Origin: Saururus chinensis
Lineage: Eukaryota > Streptophyta > Magnoliopsida > Piperales > Saururaceae
Length of the DNA: 64,000 nt
NCBI GenBank assembly: GCA_035235625.1
Contig: CP141149.1
Location: 8,090,893-8,154,892, forward strand
Reading direction: 5' to 3'
Under the pieces are notes generated by a model. That model saw only the letters and a list, made by a program, of their open reading frames with translations, was not told the origin of the DNA and ran no database searches. Numbering within the stretch: the stretch's first letter is position 1; each line of letters opens with the position of its first letter. Position numbers and translations under genes: made by a program. Below, piece by piece: positions 23,690 through 33,826 of the stretch.

Positions 23690-24290
23690 GGGTATAGCCA
23701 TTGCAATTAACAACGACTTAAATTTGTCGTTAAAGATCTTTTGCAACAAACTTCTCTTGTTGCAAATGAAATTTATTTTGTTGCAAATATATTACAATCA
23801 TTTGCGACGAATTCAGGTTGTAGCAAATATTTGTAAAAAATATACACATGTGAATCTTTTTGTGATATATACAATTTGTTACAAATCGTTTAACATCATT
23901 TGCGATGAATTTAGTTTGTTGCTAATACTCTTTAAAATTTATCTAATATCAAGCATTTGCAACATATGCAGTTTGTCGCAAATACACTAAAATCAATTGC
24001 GACAAATTATTTTTGTTGCAAATGCCAAAGCTTTTGCGACGTAATTATATATTTTTAATATTTTTTAACTCAAACAATTATATTTTTTTGCGACATATTA
24101 ATTACTTTTTTGCTACGAATAAATTCGTCCCAAAAGAATATATTATTTACAACTAATAAAAAGTTGTCGCAATAACTTTTTGTGACGCCTTACTTGCGAC
24201 AAAACTGCACAAATTGTTTTTCTTTGCAAAATCATTTTTGCAACAAAAAATGAATCTTCTGTGACAAACGCATTTATTACAGAAGCCCCT
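23690..24290. repeat. CACTA-1 right subterminal repeats
   Basis: Many copies of TTTGCGACAAA, TTTGTTGCAAAT and TTTGTCGCAAAT in both directions up to the terminal inverted repeat. They mirror the left end at 15012-15400. Confidence 0.85.
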
Positions 24291-24303
24291 TTTTGTTGTA
24301 GTG

Positions 24304-24475
24304 ATAGTATGGTCACATATTCTTCAGAGATATAGTATAGAAGAATATGTGTCTAGCTCGAATCTCCAAATATTGATAGGGTGTATGAAAGAAAAACCAT
24401 AAAAGCATGACTCTTGTCTACAATATTGCCAATAAGGATTATGTTCTTTGTCCTATGATCATCTTCTAACAAAAA
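24304..24475 (-). mobile_element. Second Copia fossil (inverted), right part
   Basis: On the minus strand it matches 14700-14868 of the first fossil (AAGATGATC, ACAAAGAACATAATC, CTATATCTCTGAAG, ATATGTG-CCAT). Together with 14936-15001 it forms one inverted copy split by CACTA-1. Confidence 0.75.
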
Positions 24476-25739
24476 AATGTGTGAGATGATTGATAGTGAC
24501 ATTAATGACCCTAAAATGGTAAATAATATTACTTTTATCATTCAAAAAAGTTGATGATAAGTGTAAAAATTTCCATTGAAGATAAATTATCCTCACATAT
24601 ATAGTCTAACTTGGACTGGGACTATCTTCTTGCCTTTTCTCCCCTATTTACTCTTCTAAATTAAGACACATGAATACCAGATGTGCTTTCTTCAAGTTAT
24701 GAAAATCCGTATGTTTGATGACACAACTATGCTAATTAACGTATATGATATAACATGATTTGGTATGACTTTGTGTTTGCAATGAGAACATTGTGTTTGG
24801 TTTAGCGTGTCATTGGAGATATGGTAATATTATCAACGTGTAATCTATAACACAATAATCTTAATAGCTTGTCATCATTCACACGATTTTCTTATTATTG
24901 TGTAATCAATGACACAACATTCCAATTATCTGACTATAAACAATTGCGGAAGGTATTTAAATTTGATTTGTGTTAAAATTTTATTTTCTGTTATGCAATT
25001 ATGGTATTCTCCTATTGAAGTTTAGGATGATGGTTTACTTTTAGCATTTGTGCATTTGATTTTGGTATTCTAGTATTTAAGTTTGGCATTCTTGTATTTT
25101 AATTTTGTGTTATGCTCTTCAAATTTGGTACACTATTGCTCATTTTTTGGTATTTTGGTGGGTTCAAGATTGGTTATCTAGTATTTAGTATTATGCTAGT
25201 CTAGCATTTGGTATTTGGTAATCTACTATTCTGTTCATCTTCTAGGCTATAACACTACACCAAAGTCCTGCATTGCCCATTTAGAATGCCTCTACAACAA
25301 CACATCCATATAAGAAGAGGAACATCAAGGATTTCAAAAAAAGATTAATTTTTGTAGGTTTTGTAAGATCTATAAGTTTTAACGTTTTCTAATTAGTGTA
25401 ATGTTTTATTTTTTCAGTTTGTTTTGTTTTTGTGTGATGTTTGGTTTAATTATGATTTTCCTGGGTTTAATTTAATTTTTAGTTGGAAAACATTAGTGCT
25501 TAGCTTAATTCTCCAAGAGTCATACTAATTGATGTGTTTTTTCCTAAATTTCCTTTTATAAAGGAAGTGGACCCTACCTTAGGACCCACGTCCATCTCAA
25601 GCGACATGCCAACTTCTTGGACCTCCAACACTCACTTAACATTTTTAATGTGATTATGCTTTGTCAAATTAATTTTTGAGTCCATTCCATATAAGTGGGT
25701 TCACTATTTCCTTATTGGGTCCATTCTAGACTCATTTAT
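24476..25739. other. Old repeat DNA, no gene
   Basis: 24705-24950 repeats diverged phrases such as GATGACACAACTATG and GTAATCTATAACACAATA, related to 13.15-13.97 kb. Between 25000 and 25220 phrases like TTTGGTATTCTAGTATTT recur. A TATA-like CCTTTTATAAAGG stands at 25552-25564. This may be part of an old LTR continued at 46117, but I cannot define its ends. Confidence 0.35.
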
Positions 25740-26899
25740 TGTACCACCCCGGGTTTTCATTCACATGCATGTGGCAATGCTAACTCAGGGTGTTAACTTG
25801 CCATTCAATATCACAACACATAAATAAATTACCTACTAAAGCAAAATCTTCATTATCACTATGACATAATAAAATAACATGATTAGAAATCTAATGGCAA
25901 CACAGTGCCTTATTATAATTTAGCATGAAGTAAATAAACTAAAGTCCTACTGGCTGAGGAAAATCTACCCTGCTAACTCTGGGCAACTCCTGCTAAGAAA
26001 ATTCCTACTCTGAAATTGGTGTTAATCCTGCATCAAAAGATGCATGAGTATTTCTACAAATACTCAGTAGGTGGCATGAAAAACCACCCTAAAATAGAAG
26101 ATTATGATAATGGACAAAATAGAGGAAAAACATCTCTCAACACAATGCAAAGCATCCTACACAAGGTATCACATAAAGGTAATATACAGAATAATGATTA
26201 TCAAATAAACCAAACTCCTAAACTGGAAACTCATGCTAACTTAAACAACTTAGCTGATGTCTACACCGTTTAGAAAATAACTCATTTATTGTCATCTGAA
26301 AATCCAACTCCCGTTCACAAGGAGTACTGTACATAAGTAGGGATTTCCTAACATCCCTAGGGATCCACTTAGATTAGCCATGGGTCTAAAGATGTAGCTA
26401 CCAGTTGTGCTCATAGACACACTGGCCAGAGGTAGATGAGCCTTCTATAATGCTCAAAAACCTGGTTTGCATATTTACAGGGATCCATCATCCCAAAGGA
26501 GCGGAGGCCACAAAGGTCTAAAAGATTTCTGGCACAACTATTGCCGTGAACTAACATAATGCTGAATGAACATATGACTTAATGCATCCAAAGATTTGAA
26601 ACTAAACATAAGCTATCATCCATGCAATCGACTCTAATGATTGGCAAGATAATAGGCAGATTTTAGGGCTTAAGTATGTGAACTAATCAACATGATAATG
26701 ACTCAGACTTATGCTAAGATGAACTGACCAATTCAACATTATAATGAAAAGGATTTGTGGCTGAGATGAACAACTCAAGTCAGCCACCAAACAAGACTAA
26801 TTCAGGCTGATACAACCATCAACATTCACCCTAATGGATATCACAATCAAGGCTAAAATTTAGGGACAATATAGGCTGAATTCACTCCAACAAATGAGA

Positions 26900-27530
26900 G
26901 TATTAGTGACACTCATAAGCGTCGCTAAAGGGTAGTTGCGATGCTTACGGAGTGTTGCAATAAGCGTCGCGAATAATCAGGTCACTAAAAGTAAGTTGCG
27001 ACAGAAAACCGAAAGTGTCGCTAATAGTACCTTTAGCGACGGTTTATAATCGTCGATAATAAGTAGTCGCTAATAATTTAAAGTATTAGCAATGGTTTTA
27101 TTTCTGTCACTAATAATAACTACTAGCAACTGTTTTATTTGTGTTGCTAACAATAAGTAGTAGCAACGGTTCTCGACCATCACGAGTAATAAGTATTAGC
27201 GACGATGTTCGCTATCGTAGCGAATAAATGCATTTGCGACTTTTTTTTATTAAAGATATATATTAGCGACGCTTTGGATAAGCTTCGCTAATAATCGTAT
27301 TAGCGACACTTCCAAAGCGTCGCTATTTAAAAGCAACTATTAGCGACGTTTGGTAAGCGTCACTAATAGTATTAGTAGAGATGCTTACAAAGCGTCGCTT
27401 TTTATTAAAGGTAAAGTAAATGTTAGCGATGTTAATAGAGCATCGCTAATGTGAATATTTGCGACACATAGGAGCGTCACTAAGAGGACCATTAGGGACG
27501 CTTTTGCTAGAGTCACTAATGAATGAAATT
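26900..27530. repeat. CACTA-2 left subterminal repeats
   Basis: Dense motifs AGCGACGCTT, AAGCGTCGCT, TTAGCGACGGTT and variants in both directions, spaced 20-45 bp. Confidence 0.9.
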
Positions 27531-27764
27531 TTTTTTTTAAAAAAGGTGTGCTAAATAGAAATAAAAATTGCATTTATAATTTTTATTATATCAATACAAT
27601 CATATGAGTTCAAAGAATATGAGTTTGCATCCAGAATTGATGAAAACTTAACTACACTCGTTGTAATTCCACGTTTTGAAAGTGCACACATCACTCTTCC
27701 TCTCTCACTAACAATTTGGAGAATCATTACATAACAAATGAAACAGAACTGGTATGGATGTACT

Positions 27765-27977
27765 TAAAAGGAAATCTTTTAGACTACCATTTGGAAAAAA
27801 TTCATAAATCAGCAAATGTTCCTCATTTTCAAAACAAAAACCAACAAGGCTGATAAGGTTTTTATGATGAACCCTTGACAGCAGCTCAATCTCTGTCTTG
27901 AATTCATGTCCTCCTTGCATGGATCCCTGCTGAGCTCTTTTAATAGCAATTAGCTGCCCATCAGGTAGAACTCCCAT
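27765..27977 (-). pseudogene. Captured leucine-rich repeat receptor kinase exon
   Basis: Reads [20 protein letters not shown], then [20 protein letters not shown], then [15 protein letters not shown]. This is kinase subdomains II to V: the ATP-binding lysine in AIK, the helix-C glutamate in [10 protein letters not shown], and the hinge region. The wording is that of the plant LRR receptor-like kinase group that includes HPCA1 and its relatives. Only about 70 residues are present; the glycine loop and catalytic loop are missing. It is a captured piece, with the right break lying inside the domain at YMGVLPDG. Confidence 0.8.
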
Positions 27978-28370
27978 GTAGAATTGTCAAAATGAAACAA
28001 ATGCTTATCACCATAAAGATGAAGGACCATGATCAAATTCTTTTTGTTCTTTGTTCTTGAAACGGATTAAGTATGCACTAAGCTGAAAATTAATGACTGC
28101 TACCATTATAGTTAAAAACTATAGCCAATCAAACTTACTAGGCATAAGTAATGTTAAATAATGTGTGCTTCAATATGCCTCCTTTAGCAATCTTCTCAGT
28201 CAAACCTGGAAATTAGAGAAATAGAAGAAGACAATGCCTTAAGTTACCTAGCATAAGCAAATTCTGAAATCCAAAAACATATTGCACGTGAACATATATT
28301 CTTGTTCCATATGCCATAAGTTACCTAGCATAAGCACATGTGCATTCAAACAAAATTGTTTTAAGCTTAC

Positions 28371-29156
28371 CCATCAACATCTAATTTCTTCAACAAATAA
28401 GGACCATGCTTTCTCTTTGTGAGCTTATCTTGTACAGCTACCAACTCGGACAAGATTATTTCTTTCTCTAATATATTACTGGCTGCAAAGCATTTTTCAA
28501 CTGCAAACGACCCTGAAGGATGCAATGAGAGCTCCCCAAAACGACCTCTTAACCTGTTAAGGAAGCATACACTCATAAAAAAAAAAATTTAAGAAGTTGA
28601 AGAAAGATGGTGGTTAGGAAAACTCTAAAAGCATCACAATTTGCTGCAGTAGCATACTTGGCAATTATCTTAAATTTCTGTTTGGATGAAGCATATGAGC
28701 AAAGAAAAGCCTCAATCACCCGCCCACCTCCTGCATCTTTCGCAGTTTCAAAAATATGATGTGATTCCATACATGTTATGCTTTCGATGTATGGCTGAAT
28801 ATATTGCTGGTTAACAGTCGGAAAAAGGTATATGAAAAGCATGTCAAATACCCCATTTCAGTTTAAAAACTAACAAAGTTAAGACCACAATGTAAAAAAT
28901 CGAAATAACATGGTAATGGACCATGCTGCACCATACAAAAACTGAAATAAGCCATGAGAGAAGAACTTACAATTGGATATCTAAAAATAGTCTGGAGCAT
29001 CAAACAACCCAATGTGTGCATCTTATCACCCTCTGGCCATTGCCAGCTAGATTTCTCTTCACAGAGAAAAAAGCTTTCAAGAAATAAAGTCCTAGGAACA
29101 ATGCAGCCTGAAGCCTCAGATGGCGAATGCATTGCTCCCATAAGTGCTGGACAACT
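28371..29156 (-). pseudogene. APUM23-like: Captured Pumilio homolog 23 (Nop9-like) fragment, three exons
   Basis: Three exons with GT-AG borders lie in gene order: 29156-28971 (SCPALMGAMHSPSE, LGCLMLQTIFRYP), 28806-28658 (QYIQPYIESI, IFETAKDAGGGRVIEAFL) and 28553-28371 (LRGRFGELSLHPSGSFAVEK, KHGPYLLKKLDVDG). These match the C-terminal Puf repeats of the nucleolar RNA-binding protein APUM23/Nop9, which acts in 18S/35S pre-rRNA processing. Introns are retained, so the piece came from genomic DNA and not a cDNA copy. The N-terminal half of the gene is missing. It lies inside CACTA-2. Confidence 0.85.
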
Positions 29157-29870
29157 CTGCAAAAAAAATCATCAGTAAAAAAAAAGGGAAAATGGCTGAA
29201 GTACGCTGTAAACCAATTTATGTATGGCCAAGAAAATAAAATTCGATGAATTGTTATAATTATATTGACATACTAGAGAATAAGAGCAAGGTGTAATTAG
29301 TATAATAAGATAGTTATAACTCATGAAACATGGTTGCATATTGAAAGGTACTGGATATTTCCAAAGATGAAAATTGAACACTTATTCCATACTTCCACAG
29401 TGACCAGGCCATTCTACCTGACATTCTCATAGCAACTGCCTTAAATTTGATGAGTCAAGATAAAGGATCAAATGATTTTGTTAATGCCCAACTCGAATAC
29501 ATTATTGCCGACTTTACTGATGTACTTGTATCAGAAAACTTGGTCCCACCGTTATGTGTGGACCCCTTGCATCTGTAAATTTCATCTTTCTTTGACTCCA
29601 TGACTGAAATTATATTGGTATTGAAATTCATATGCCAGATAGATACCAAATACTGTGGACCCCTTAATTGGTAATCTTTAAGTCTCTGAAGTCCCATTCC
29701 CACGGAGCCCTGCAGGGTCAATGAAGGATGCACAACGTTTAACCGTGAAATAGCTCCGGATCCTTTTCATATGTATTAACCTCACACTTAAAGTTTTATA
29801 CAAAAACAATTAAGAAAACCAGGAAATTAAGGACTTTGTGCAGTGACAGAAACAATTTGAAAACACTGAC
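29157..29870. other. Spacer between captured fragments
   Basis: No recognised exon. A minus-strand open stretch at 29733-29455 (LQGSVGMGLQRLKDYQL) is not assigned. It may be intron or flanking sequence of one of the captured genes. Confidence 0.35.
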
Positions 29871-31170
29871 CTGGACCATAAGAAGCATCTCACAAAAAGT
29901 CCCACTTCCCTTCCGAAGAACCTCATCAGGTGGCATAGGGATAATAGTTGCAAGGGAAAAAATAAAGGGATGAACATATGTCGTATAAAGGTAGTATGTT
30001 GCAACAGCATCTAATACAGAATACGAAGCCAATGTCTAATATCAAATTAAAACACCTCATCAGAAAAAGCAAGCAGGGCAATCACCAAATCACCATCACT
30101 GTTAAAGTAATAACTATCTATTTATCTAGACAACCTTTGCACTGCATTTCAAATTATGTACCTGGGGTCGTTCCTTCGCAAACCGAACCATATCTTCAGG
30201 ATTGACCTGAAGTGGATCATAACCCAGCTTGTGTTTTCTGACTGCGTAAAGACAATGACAATGAAAAAGTATTGACATTATTGAGTAAAGAATGGCAATT
30301 GAAAACTAAAGAGTTCTAGTAAGCCACTGCTATATGCACCACCTGCAACGAAACCAATTTTAATGGAAGAAGACATAATTAATTCATATTCATGATAAAC
30401 TACAAAGTACTCATTAAAAAAAAGCAAATTACTCTTTACTTTTAGCCCTGACTTCCTTGAGGAAGATAGCTGTCACGTTTGACCCATGCAAAGCAATCCA
30501 TATGGCAAGCAAATTTAGAGCGGCACTCTCCTTGATTTTTATCACATTGGATAATACCTACAATATCATAATGCTGTCAAGTTTCCTTGCTAATATATTG
30601 TCCCAGAACAACACAATGCCATGCAAAACTAGAATATACGTTTGATAAAAATATACAAGCGCAAAAAAGCATAGCAAATGTAAAAAGGAACATATATTGG
30701 TGACAAATCCTCAAAACAAGCTAAAGAAATGCTATTGATCACTCATACATAACCATCCATTTTTCTACATATTGCATGATCAGTTCAAGTACTACTAAAC
30801 CATACATGTGCCTGTTAAGTAATTTTTCTGTTCAGAGATGATGGCAGGTCAAACAACAGCATCTTTAATAAGCCTCCACGTTGACCTATTTATGGAGACT
30901 AACATCCATATCACTATATCTAAAATTTTTAGGGTGATAAGTATATTACAAAGCCATTTGCCACTCTTTTGCACCATCTCCATGCAGAAGTACCAATTAG
31001 TAATGTAAGAAGCAAATAAAGGGGAAATAACATACTTCATTCATCTTGATCCCATGGTGAGCTGCTCTCATCTCCAGGAATGGCCAATCAAAAAAGTCAC
31101 CATTGTAAGAGACATAAATACCAGACTTCATCTCTTTCATATGGTGAAACCATTGTTTTAGAAACTTTTC
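29871..31170 (-). pseudogene. POL2A-like: Captured DNA polymerase epsilon catalytic subunit fragment, four exons
   Basis: Four consecutive exons in order: about 31170-31036 (IYVSYNGDFFDWPFLEMRAA), 30557-30440 ([34 protein letters not shown]), 30241-30162 (RKHKLGYDPLQVNPEDMVRF) and 30035-29871 ([34 protein letters not shown]). They cover the Exo II motif (YNGDFFDWP) to the Exo III motif ([12 protein letters not shown]) of the 3'-5' proofreading domain of DNA polymerase epsilon, the leading-strand replicase. Introns and most splice signals are kept. A stop codon replaces the usual continuation after GSQG, at about 30443. It is a captured piece in CACTA-2. Confidence 0.88.
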
Positions 31171-31985
31171 TTATTTTGAGTTGAACACACATCAACTTTA
31201 AAAGACTCTACAGCTTAAGAATCATATAATTAAGTTTTATGCAATCTACAATCTAATTAAATATAAAATATAAATCTTCAAATATTGTTGTAGCTTAAGA
31301 ACCACCCCATGGGAGGACTCAATACAGAACCTACCACAAGAGGATGATTGGGGAACTGCATCAGTGGTCAGTCCTTCCTGTGTGCATTTTAGAGTTTTAA
31401 AAGACTGCCTCCATGGGTTGTTTTCCTGCGAGCAATTGAGCATAGAACCAAAAGGAAACATGTGTCTAAAAAGATGAGCCAACAACAATGATCTCGAAGT
31501 AAGCTTATGTGATATAATACCTCTGTGCAACTTATAAAAAATAAACAGTTAGATACCAAATCAATAGCATTTGACTTTCTTTTAAATATTTCTATTTAAA
31601 AAAAAAAACAAGATTTCCAACACATGCATATGTTAGTTATGAAAAATTGTATAACATTAATCCACTAGAAAATTTTAGTAGCATCTACATACCAAAACCT
31701 CGATTAGAAAGCATGCAGAAGTTACATAAATCAAGAGAAATAGTTATAAAACTATGTATTAAAAACTGGATAATAAGTTTGTCTAGAGCTTGACGATCTT
31801 CCAGCAACTACTATTAAATCTGCAATAAAAACTGCAATAATTTTAGAATTTCCGCATAACAATGTAAAAGTAAAGCACTAGTAGGCATAGGCATAACATT
31901 TATTATTTTACATAAGGCTGAGCCAACAAATAGTTTCTAAAATATATTAACTTGAATGACGACTGAGATTAGTAATAACCATTAC
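31171..31985. other. Spacer with one exon-like open stretch
   Basis: Minus-strand residues between about 31475 and 31300 (FRHMFPFGSMLNCSQENNPW, EGLTTDAVPQSSSCGRF) look protein-like but I do not recognise them. The rest is AT-rich. Confidence 0.35.
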
Positions 31986-31992
31986 GTTAGCA

Positions 31993-33609
31993 TTAGCGAC
32001 GCTTGCATTGTTGCTCCCTCATGAATTCCATAACCGTGTCAATTTGAGTTTGTTGTTCCTAAATTTGACTTTGTTGTTGTTCAAGACATTTTTTATATTC
32101 TTCAATCATCGCACGCACTTCAAAAGCTGACCGTTCTGCCATTTGGGCTCTCTGAGTACCATTTTCAAGCTATGAAGACATCTCTTGTCTTGATGGAGAC
32201 ACTAGGGCCACCTCACCTTTTCCAAGACCATGCACATAATTCTTTCGTTCCCCTATAATCTGAAATGCTATCTGGTCTTCAGTTAGTCCTTGTGCCCACT
32301 CGTCTGAACTTGATGGATCATCGCAAGCTTTAATCATTTTATTCTGCAATTATAAATATCTAATGAAGTCAATAAAAAATGTAAACAATTAAAGTTATGA
32401 TATCAATACATGCAAACTAATCAATAACTAAGTCTTACATGCAAATCATGAGCTTCATTGCTTATCCAATCACCTTTTCTTCTTGAGAAGTGGGTTTCTT
32501 TGTAAAAATCAATCATACTAAATTGATTATCCTCATTCTCATTCCGCTTACGCTGTATCATTCAAGGGTAAGTCAAAAGATAGGTGCAACAAATAAATGT
32601 AAGTGTAGCCCATAAATAAAACTAAGATGTTGCAAATATTACTGGCTCCTCCAAGTAACATACAAATAGTTTTGAACCTCCAGTATGTCGGATTTTCAAT
32701 TCCTGACGGTTCTTCTTAGCTGCAGAACTAATATCCTACATTGAAAGTTAAACTCATGCTAAGAATAATGTAACATCATATTAGCAAAATAAACAAGAAA
32801 AATATGCACATATAAAAGAATCATAGTCCATACCTCAAATTTCTTAGATGCAAAACTATCACAAATTCTTTCCCATTTGTCTGAGGTAATAGTATCATAT
32901 GGATTGGCTTTCGTTGTAGCTAAATCTCTATGTGTTTTGAAGTGTTTATGCATGTGATATCTAAAGTCTTTAAACCTCTCAGTGAATATCCTATTAAGTG
33001 TAGTTGTAACATGACCAGGGTCTCCATGTAATTCGAAATTATCCTAGTAAATTGTATAAACAATATATTAAGAAATAAGATGTATGGTACTAAGAGTTAG
33101 TAAAAGGAGAAATAAACTCTAAAATGAAATCTACCTTAAGCTTACCGTGCAATAACTCTTTATTTGGCCTTGGAACATGTCTCCAATCAGAAATAATGTC
33201 TCCATTATCATCTATCAATGATACATAATATTGGCAGATGAGTCCTGCTTCGCGTTTTAATTCAACACATTCACTGCTTATTGGTCTCCATTTATCACTA
33301 GGAATTTCAACAATTATTTTCCCTTTTTTTCGCACCAATTCATGCAATGATCTATTGATTGCCTTTCCACAACCACTCTTTTGTGAAGATCCTATAAAAA
33401 AAAGACATTATATAACATAACATATTATTACAAGACATATAGAGAGACTACCTGCATCACTAGAAGAAACAAGAAAAAATAGAATATTATAACAAGCCAT
33501 ATAGAGATATTACCTTCATCACTAGAAGAAACATTTGGGCCATCTGTAGACTCCCCATCCTCATATTCGTTTATTAAGTGTGGTTGCTTGTTGCCTCCAG
33601 GAGCCATAA
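31993..33609 (-). CDS. Ptta/En/Spm-type transposase (Transposase_24), CACTA-2 smaller gene
   Basis: Exons with plausible borders follow in order on the minus strand: MAPGGNKQPHLINEYEDGES (33609-33515); SLHELVRKKGKIIVEIPSDK and KREAGLICQYY (about 33395-33134); RIFTERFKDFRYHMHKHFK, YDTITSDKWERICDSFASKK (about 33045-32833); KNRQELKIRHTGGSKLF (about 32740-32645); FSMIDFYKETHFSRRKGDW (about 32550-32440); FQIIGERKNYVHGLGKG and a glutamine-rich coiled-coil tail (about 32340-31993). This is the whole PF03004 layout, ending in the signature GER-Y-GLG block. The gene lies right behind the Tnp2 gene, as in other En/Spm elements, where it binds subterminal repeats. Two in-frame stops in the last exon (near 32172 and 32060) suggest decay of the tail. 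The final stop lies in a copy of the AAGCGTCGCTAAT motif. Confidence 0.8.
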
Positions 33610-33826
33610 CTTTAAACATATTTTAGTAAATATATGTAAGTGGAGACCATTTCAATTTAGAACAAGTAAAGGTTATTGACTAAGTGAATATTGTGTTCAA
33701 CTAAAAAATACCATAAATCAATGTGATTTATTTGCAAATTTTTAATAACTTTAAATAACTACATGACATCTATGTAAGTATCATCATCACTCGACATAAG
33801 TGTTTCTTCCTCACTACAATACTCAT

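Larger units (their letters stand above)
15002..24303 (+). mobile_element. CACTA-1: En/Spm transposon, non-autonomous, 9.3 kb
   Basis: It begins CACTACAACAAAAGGGGG and ends in the inverse of CACTACAACAAAAAGGGG, and is flanked by the 3-bp duplication ATA (14999-15001 and 24304-24306). Both ends carry TTTGCGACAAA-type subterminal repeats. Inside lie a Ptta-type (Transposase_24) exon pair on the plus strand near the right end, host gene pieces and nested repeats. No Tnp2 transposase gene is visible, so the element would depend on transposase from elsewhere. The inserted site is a Copia fossil whose halves lie on either side, which confirms the borders independently. Confidence 0.9.

Noticed and set aside
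25255-25275. CACTACACCAAAG resembling a CACTA terminus
   Set aside because: No subterminal motifs follow, no partner end and no target duplication were found.
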